A stretch of 64,000 nucleotides of DNA from Paraburkholderia xenovorans LB400 (GTDB lineage Bacteria > Pseudomonadota > Gammaproteobacteria > Burkholderiales > Burkholderiaceae): NCBI RefSeq assembly GCF_000013645.1, contig NC_007952.1, forward strand, positions 124,001-188,000, given 5' to 3'. Under the pieces are notes generated by a model, which did no database searches, was not told where the DNA came from, and saw only the letters and a list, made by a program, of their open reading frames with translations. Position numbers and translations under genes: made by a program. Each line of letters begins with the position of its first letter. Within the stretch, counting starts at the first letter, position 1. Shown one piece after another: positions 58,800 to 64,000 of this stretch.

Positions 58800-60164
58800 T
58801 TGTTGCCGGAGCTTGTCGCTTTGATTCAGGTCGTTGCCCTTATCGGTGCGTTGTTTCTCGTCGCCCTCAATGGTTTCTTTGTGGCCGCTGAATTCGGTCT
58901 GGTCAAACTGCGGCAGACGCGCGTGCAAAGCCTGGCTGTCGGGCATGGCATGCGCGGGCGTCTGCTCGGCAAGGTGCACGGACGCCTCGATGCCTATCTT
59001 TCCGCGTGCCAGCTCGGCATCACGCTGGCGTCGCTCGGGCTTGGCTGGATCGGCGAGCCCGCGTTCGCGGAACTGCTCACGCCGGTTTTCAGCCTGCTCG
59101 GTGTCGAATCGGAGAAACTGATTCACGGCATCTCGCTCTTCTTCGCGTTCTCGTGCATTTCGTTCCTGCACATCGTGGTGGGCGAACTCGCGCCGAAGTC
59201 GCTGGCGATTCGCGAGGCGGAGAAGGTCTCGCTATGGGCCGCCACGCCGCTGTACGGCTTTTACTGGGCAATGTATCCGGCGATCTGGGTGCTCAATACG
59301 AGTGCCAACGCGGTGCTCAAGCTCGCCCGGCTCGACGCCGATCACGGCCACGACTCGCACTACTCGACCGACGAACTCAAGCTGATCCTGCGCGGCCGCC
59401 GCGCCAACGTCGCCACGGAGCTGGGTTCGCCGGACGGCGCCTACAGCCAGGACGAGTGGAACACCATCGCGCATTCGCTGGATTTTTCGCGCATGACCGT
59501 GTCGGACCTCATGCGTCCGGCCTACGAAATGGTCGGCCTGCGGCGCGATCTGCCGTTGCGCGAAAACATGCAAGTGGTGGCGCGGCACCGTTTCAGCCGC
59601 TATCCGTTGTTCGAAGACGCATCCGGCGAACGCGTGGCCGGCATGATCCATTTGAAGGACTTGCTGCTGGCCCGCCATGCGGGCAGCACGCTCGACGATC
59701 TTTCCAGATACGCGCGCCCCGTGCAGTACGTCACGCCGGATTTGCCGGCACTCGAACTGTTTCGCCGCTTCCGCAAGGGCGCGCCGCACTTCGCGCTGGT
59801 CGGCCACAAGGGGGAGAAGCCGATCGGTTTCCTGACGCTCGACAATCTGCTCGGCGCGCTGGTCGGCCAGATCCACGACGAATTCCGTCAAGGCGACGCC
59901 GACTGGACCCGCATGGACGACGGCACCTTGATGGGCAAGGGCAGCTTGCCGGTGGTGTCGCTGGAGCGCGCGTTGGGGATCGATATCGACGAAGGCAAGG
60001 CCGAATCGGTGGGCGGCCTCGTCATTCAGGCGCTCAACGATTTGCCGAGCGAAGGCCAGCGAGTCGAGTTCGATCGCTTCGATGTAGTGGTCAAGAAGAT
60101 GAAAGGGCCGCGCATCGTGCTCGTGCGGGTCTATCCGAAAGCATTCGATGACGAAGGTGGTTAG
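58800..60164 (+). CDS. CNNM/CorC-HlyC-family transporter-associated protein
   Basis: A 454-residue protein. The N-terminal DUF21/CNNM membrane domain (about residues 1-200) has ALNGFFVAAEFGLVKLRQTR, LGWIGEPAFAELL and VVGELAPKSLAIR. Two CBS domains lie at about 220-340 (MRPAYEMVGL, RYPLFEDASGERVAGMIHLK). The C-terminal CorC_HlyC domain is at about 365-450 (VGGLVIQAL, FDRFDVVVKKMKGPRI). Such proteins are linked to Mg/Co efflux and metal tolerance. The start is uncertain: TTG 58800 has no ribosome site, and TTG codons downstream are alternatives. Confidence 0.9.
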   Translation: MLPELVALIQVVALIGALFLVALNGFFVAAEFGLVKLRQTRVQSLAVGHGMRGRLLGKVHGRLDAYLSACQLGITLASLGLGWIGEPAFAELLTPVFSLLGVESEKLIHGISLFFAFSCISFLHIVVGELAPKSLAIREAEKVSLWAATPLYGFYWAMYPAIWVLNTSANAVLKLARLDADHGHDSHYSTDELKLILRGRRANVATELGSPDGAYSQDEWNTIAHSLDFSRMTVSDLMRPAYEMVGLRRDLPLRENMQVVARHRFSRYPLFEDASGERVAGMIHLKDLLLARHAGSTLDDLSRYARPVQYVTPDLPALELFRRFRKGAPHFALVGHKGEKPIGFLTLDNLLGALVGQIHDEFRQGDADWTRMDDGTLMGKGSLPVVSLERALGIDIDEGKAESVGGLVIQALNDLPSEGQRVEFDRFDVVVKKMKGPRIVLVRVYPKAFDDEGG

Positions 60165-60265
60165 CGCGCGATAGAGCCGCGCCGGATTCCACTTTGCGCG
60201 GGATCTGGCAGAGCGCGCACCGGCGTCGCGCAGGTAGAATTAGCCTCCACACCATTGGGGGCGAC

Positions 60266-60988
60266 ATGGGATATCTGCTGGTGCTGTGCGTCGGATTGCT
60301 GGCCGGCATGCTGAGCGGCGTGGTCGGCACCGGCTCGTCGATGATGCTGATGCCCGTCCTCGTGATGCTGTTCGGTCCGCAGGAGGCGGTGCCGATCATG
60401 GCGATCGCGGCAATCATGGGCAACTTCGGCAAGGTTCTCGCATGGTGGCGCGAGATCGACTGGCGGGCGTGCGGCGCCTACTGCGTGACCGCTGTGCCGG
60501 GCGCGGCGCTGGGCGTGCGAACGCTGCTCGCGTTGCCGCCTCATGCGGTCGAAATTGCGCTTGGTCTGTTCTTTGTCGCGATGGTGCCCACACGGCGATG
60601 GCTCGCGCGGCGGGCCATCAAATTCTCGCTATGGCAGCTTTCGCTGATTGGCGGCGTGGTGGGTTTTCTCACCGGGATCGTCGTTTCCACCGGGCCGATT
60701 ACGGTGCCCGTGTTCATGTCCTATGGCCTCGTGAAAGGCGCTTTTCTCGCCACCGAAGCGGCGGGCTCGCTGACCGTCTACGCGTCCAAAGTCGCGGTCT
60801 TCAACCATTTCGGCGCTTTGCCTTTGCACGTGGTGATCGACGGTTTGATCACCGGTTCCGCGCTGATGGTCGGCTCGTTTGCCGCGCGGGCGATCGTGGT
60901 CCGTATGAGTCCCGCTACTTTCAAACTGGTCGTCGACGGTTTGATGCTGTCTTCGGGACTATCGCTGCTGTGGGCGGCGGGCCGCTAG
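60266..60988 (+). CDS. TauE/SafE-family membrane permease
   Basis: A 240-residue protein with seven to eight hydrophobic helices. ATG 60266 gives MGYLLVLCVGLLAGMLSGVV. The duplicated glycine-rich motifs GLLAGMLSGVVGTGSSMMLM and GGVVGFLTGIVVSTGPITVP are characteristic of TauE/SafE (DUF81) sulfite/sulfonate exporters. The substrate is unknown. An upstream 24-codon extension has no family support. Confidence 0.88.
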   Translation: MGYLLVLCVGLLAGMLSGVVGTGSSMMLMPVLVMLFGPQEAVPIMAIAAIMGNFGKVLAWWREIDWRACGAYCVTAVPGAALGVRTLLALPPHAVEIALGLFFVAMVPTRRWLARRAIKFSLWQLSLIGGVVGFLTGIVVSTGPITVPVFMSYGLVKGAFLATEAAGSLTVYASKVAVFNHFGALPLHVVIDGLITGSALMVGSFAARAIVVRMSPATFKLVVDGLMLSSGLSLLWAAGR

Positions 60989-60989
60989 G

Positions 60990-61140
60990 CTTGAACAATA
61001 GGCCTGGCCGACCGGCGCCTCGAACACCCGCTGATAAATTCCACCGAGAATCGCGCCCACTTCCGCTTGCGAGAAACCGGCCACCAGCAGCGCGCCGGCG
61101 AGATCGGGCAACTGCTCGTAGCTGCGGAATAGAGCCATAA
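60990..61140 (-). pseudogene. Remnant of an M19 dipeptidase C-terminus
   Basis: The minus-strand frame encodes MALFRSYEQLPDLAGALLVA, then GFSQAEVGAILGGIYQRVFE. The pattern L-xx-L-xx-x-L-xx-GFS-x-x-E-V-xx-ILGG-x-x-x-RV is the C-terminal signature of membrane-dipeptidase (M19) enzymes. No upstream catalytic domain exists; treY and its terminator lie directly in front. It is probably a decayed fragment left by a deletion, although a short gene cannot be excluded. Confidence 0.5.
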
Positions 61141-61174
61141 AAAAGGCGGTTTGAGCGTGACCGCTCAAACCGCC
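61139..61174 (-). terminator. treY terminator
   Basis: GGCGGTTTGAGCG and CGCTCAAACCGCC form a 13-bp perfect stem with a 4-base loop. On the minus strand it is followed by T6 (A6 at 61139-61144). It lies 23 bases past the treY stop. Confidence 0.88.
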
Positions 61175-61196
61175 TTCGCCTGGCAAATGTCGCAGA

Positions 61197-64000
61197 TCAA
61201 CTGCGCGGCACGCCGTCCTCCACCAACACCGCGATCGGCATTGAGGCCAGCGCATCGCGCAGATACAGCAGCCCGTTCTCTTCGACCTTCGGCGCAGCGG
61301 GACTCAGCCAGTCGAACAGCGCCCTCGCGGACAGATCGGAGGGCATCTCCACCGCCGTGTCCTCCCATTTCGCGGGATCGACCATCGGCAGATCGCCTTC
61401 CTCGCCGAGCAAACCAGCGGCGAGCCGGCTCGCCACCACCACAGCCCATGCATTGCCGTGGCGGCGCGCAAACGCGATCACACTCGAAGCGTGCTTGCCG
61501 CGCACGGCGAGCGGCAGATATTCGCTCTGACTCAACAACTCCGGCAAATGCGCCCGCAACGCGAGCACGCGTTGCACCACTGCGAGCTTCACGCGTCCAT
61601 CGTGCCAGCCCGGCAGGAATTCCGATGGCGGCGTCTGTGCGAGCCACGCCTCGCGTTTGGCGAAATCGACGGGCCGGCGATTGTCCGGATCGACCAGGCT
61701 GAAGTCCCACAACTCGGTGCCCTGATAAAGATCGGGAATCCCAGGCGATGCCAGGCGCAACACCGTCTGCTGCAAGCTGTTGAGCGCACCCGCGCGGCCA
61801 ATTCGCGCGACGAAGGCGGACAACTCCTTCAGGAATCCGTCGCGCCGCTGCGGCGCGAGGATGTCGAACAGGAAGTCACGGCAACCGGCCTCGTACGCTT
61901 CGTCGGGCGCGAGCCAGTTGGTTTGCAGCTTGGCTTCGCGCAACGCCTTCAACTGCCATTGGGCGACGCGTTCGGTCAGTTCCTTTACGCCGGCTTCGTC
62001 GTCTGGCTGCAGATCCGGCGGCCAGCAACCTACCAGCGTCTGATACAGCATCGCTTCGGCAGCGGGGCCGGGTGCCCAGTCGTAGCTCGTGTCCTGGCCA
62101 ACACTGCTGACCGGCTTGCCGTCCAGCGCACGACGATGCGGCGCATTCAGCGTGGACCATGCGCGCAGCGTCGCGCTCCACTCGTGGGCAATCTCGCTCA
62201 GCACGGCGAGCCGCGCGCGCACGTCTTCGCCACGCTTGTGATCGTGCGTGGCCGTCGCGAGCATGGCGTGAGGGAAGCGCTGCGACCGTTCGAGATTCGC
62301 CGCGTGAAACTGTTCGACCGACAACGCGAACTCGCCCGGGTCCGAGCCGACCTCGTTGCGCGACAACAGCCGGCCATAGCGATAGCACGCCGTGTCTTCC
62401 ACCGCCTTCGCGGCAACGGGCGCGGTCAACTGCGCGAACAGCGTCTGCGCGGTGCGTCGCGCGGAACCGGCATGGCTCGGCGGCACGCCGTTCTGACCGG
62501 GTTGCGCCGGCAGGCCGCTTCGTCCCGTGGGCGCCTCTTCGGCGCTGCCGCCAAGCCACGCATTCACGCGTTCGAGCGCGACATGGTCCGCGCGCGAAAG
62601 CGAGCGTCTCGCGCCCTCCAGAGCCTGCTCGAAGTAGACGTTATCCGCCGTGCTGCGCAGACCGTTCTGCGGATAGATCCGATACACGGGAAAATGCACC
62701 ACCAGTTCGGTCAGCACGCGACGCAGCGTGGTAAAGGTGAAGTCGCGCGTGCTCAGCGAATCGCGGGCAATGCGATGCAATGCACGCGCCGCGCGGTCGA
62801 GTTCCGCCGCGAGGTTTTCGGCGAGAATCTGGCGGCGCGCGGCGAGCGCTTCGTCTGCGAAAAGCCCGCTGCGGCCGGTCAGTTCGGTCCACGTCTGCGC
62901 GAGCGGCGCGGCACCGGCCGGATCGTGCAGCAGCGCGCCCACGTCGCTCATGAAGTCGTAGCCGGTCGTGCCGTCCACCGGCCAGTCGTCGCGCAGCGGT
63001 TCGCCACGACCGAGAATTTTTTCGACTACCACATACGGCGCGGTATCACGCAGTTCCGTGAGACGCTGCCGCAAACGCTGACAGTATTCACGCGGCTCGG
63101 CGAGGCCGTCCACGTGGTCGATCCGCAAGCCGTCCACCACGCCTTCCTGATACAGCCGGAAAGGCAGCGCATGTACCGCCTCGAACACCTCGGGCCGTTC
63201 CACACGTACCCCGGCAAGTGTGGAGATGTCGAAGAAACGCCGCCAGTTGACCTCGTCGGACGCGGTGCGCCACCACGCAAGGCGGAAGTGTTGCCGCTCG
63301 ATCAGCCGATGCAGGCGGTCACGCGTCACCGGGTCGTCCGGAGAATACGTTTCGAGTACGAACTCGATCGCCGAGCCGCCGTTCTGCACGACGAATTCAC
63401 GCAGCATGTCGCGGCCTTCGGCGGCACGGGGATGATCGGTGGGCTGGGTGGTCAGTCCGTGGAAGCGCTCGGCGAGCGCGGTGAGATCGGGACGGTCGGC
63501 GCTTTGCAGGATCGACGGGTAGTCGATCGGGCACACCGGAAACACGTGGGGTCCGTAGCCGATATAAAAGCGCCCTATGTCGGCCGCGAAATGCAGCGCA
63601 ATGCGGCCGGCGGCGAGTTCCTCACCGTACGGCGCACCGAGCGTGGGCAGCAGCACCTTGCCGCGCAAAGCCGGATCGGGCGAATGCCAGTCCACGTCGA
63701 AATGGCGCGCATAGGCGCTGTGACGGCCCCATTCGAGGATGTCGAGCCACCAGGCATTGCTGGCGCCGCCGACGCCCATATGGTTCGGCACCGTGTCGAT
63801 GATCAGCCCCATGTCGCGCGCGCGCAGTTTGTCGGCGAGGCGCTTCAGCGCCGCCTCGCCGCCGCATTCGGCGCTGACCTGGGTGTAGTCGACGGTGTCG
63901 TAGCCGTGCATGGAACCCGGCTCGGCCGTCGTGACGGGCGACGCGTACACGTGGCTGATGCCGAGCTCGGCGAAGTAGTCGACGTGCTTTGCGGCGTCGT
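61197..64000 (-). CDS. treY: Maltooligosyl trehalose synthase (5' end outside window)
   Basis: At least 934 codons are present, reading leftward; the start lies beyond 64000. TreY is an alpha-amylase-family enzyme that converts the reducing end of maltooligosaccharides to a trehalosyl unit, which TreZ then releases. Motifs are SHVYASPVTTAEPGSMHGYD, LIIDTVPNHMG (region I), VDGLRIDHVDGLAEP with the catalytic Asp (region II), VVEKILGRGEPL with the catalytic Glu (region III) and ATHDHKRGEDVRARLA (region IV). The family opening DAAKHVDYFAELGISHV extends to the window edge, so only a short N-terminal piece is missing. Confidence 0.96.
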   Translation of the reverse strand, partial: DAAKHVDYFAELGISHVYASPVTTAEPGSMHGYDTVDYTQVSAECGGEAALKRLADKLRARDMGLIIDTVPNHMGVGGASNAWWLDILEWGRHSAYARHFDVDWHSPDPALRGKVLLPTLGAPYGEELAAGRIALHFAADIGRFYIGYGPHVFPVCPIDYPSILQSADRPDLTALAERFHGLTTQPTDHPRAAEGRDMLREFVVQNGGSAIEFVLETYSPDDPVTRDRLHRLIERQHFRLAWWRTASDEVNWRRFFDISTLAGVRVERPEVFEAVHALPFRLYQEGVVDGLRIDHVDGLAEPREYCQRLRQRLTELRDTAPYVVVEKILGRGEPLRDDWPVDGTTGYDFMSDVGALLHDPAGAAPLAQTWTELTGRSGLFADEALAARRQILAENLAAELDRAARALHRIARDSLSTRDFTFTTLRRVLTELVVHFPVYRIYPQNGLRSTADNVYFEQALEGARRSLSRADHVALERVNAWLGGSAEEAPTGRSGLPAQPGQNGVPPSHAGSARRTAQTLFAQLTAPVAAKAVEDTACYRYGRLLSRNEVGSDPGEFALSVEQFHAANLERSQRFPHAMLATATHDHKRGEDVRARLAVLSEIAHEWSATLRAWSTLNAPHRRALDGKPVSSVGQDTSYDWAPGPAAEAMLYQTLVGCWPPDLQPDDEAGVKELTERVAQWQLKALREAKLQTNWLAPDEAYEAGCRDFLFDILAPQRRDGFLKELSAFVARIGRAGALNSLQQTVLRLASPGIPDLYQGTELWDFSLVDPDNRRPVDFAKREAWLAQTPPSEFLPGWHDGRVKLAVVQRVLALRAHLPELLSQSEYLPLAVRGKHASSVIAFARRHGNAWAVVVASRLAAGLLGEEGDLPMVDPAKWEDTAVEMPSDLSARALFDWLSPAAPKVEENGLLYLRDALASMPIAVLVEDGVPRS

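Overview
The window is high-GC proteobacterial DNA and looks like a secondary chromosome of a Paraburkholderia/Burkholderia species. This is inferred from gene content and order: acnA-prpD-prpC-citE-like-mdh, a divergent gntR-sdhCDAB-sdhE-gltA, then leuCDB-asd-fimV-truA-trpF-trpB-DNA methylase-trpA-accD-folC-dedD-cvpA-purF-metZ. No species can be assigned from sequence alone.

Layout. (1) 1-3.9 kb: the leftward end of a Tad/Flp pilus locus (flp pilin, TadG-like, TadE-like, a secreted unknown, a second Flp-like prepilin, and cpaB cut by the window edge). (2) 4320-7691: a complete 3372-bp ISL3-family element with 24-bp inverted repeats and a perfect 8-bp target duplication. It carries merR-like, cation-efflux and lspA passenger genes plus the transposase, the architecture of ISPpu12. 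It lies 82 bp upstream of (3) 7774-17310, a 3178-aa trimeric autotransporter adhesin with a four-unit 177-bp tandem repeat and a large internal duplication. Downstream are an OmpA-like lipoprotein, a BvgA/NarL-type response regulator, an unusual HATPase-HPt protein with no sensor, and a single-pass membrane protein. Regions 1-3 together form a surface-adhesion island. (4) 21.6-36.5 kb: TCA and 2-methylcitrate genes in two divergent blocks around a UTRA-type GntR regulator preceded by a 22-bp perfect palindrome. (5) 36.8-57 kb: amino-acid, fatty-acid, folate and purine biosynthesis, with an entericidin gene between leuC and leuD and a probable orphan DNA methylase between trpB and trpA. (6) 56.6-64 kb: AraC regulator, FKBP isomerase, cytosolic histidine kinase, CorC-family protein, TauE-family permease, a dipeptidase remnant and treY (cut by the window edge).

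Regulatory RNA candidates. A 42-codon reading frame rich in Thr, Ile and Lys codons, followed by two mutually exclusive hairpins, precedes asd. Its codon bias matches the end products of the aspartate pathway, so it is a candidate attenuator. A SAM-II-like riboswitch followed by an intrinsic terminator precedes metZ. Two GC-rich dispersed repeats are also present, one apparently lodged in the loop of the mdh terminator.
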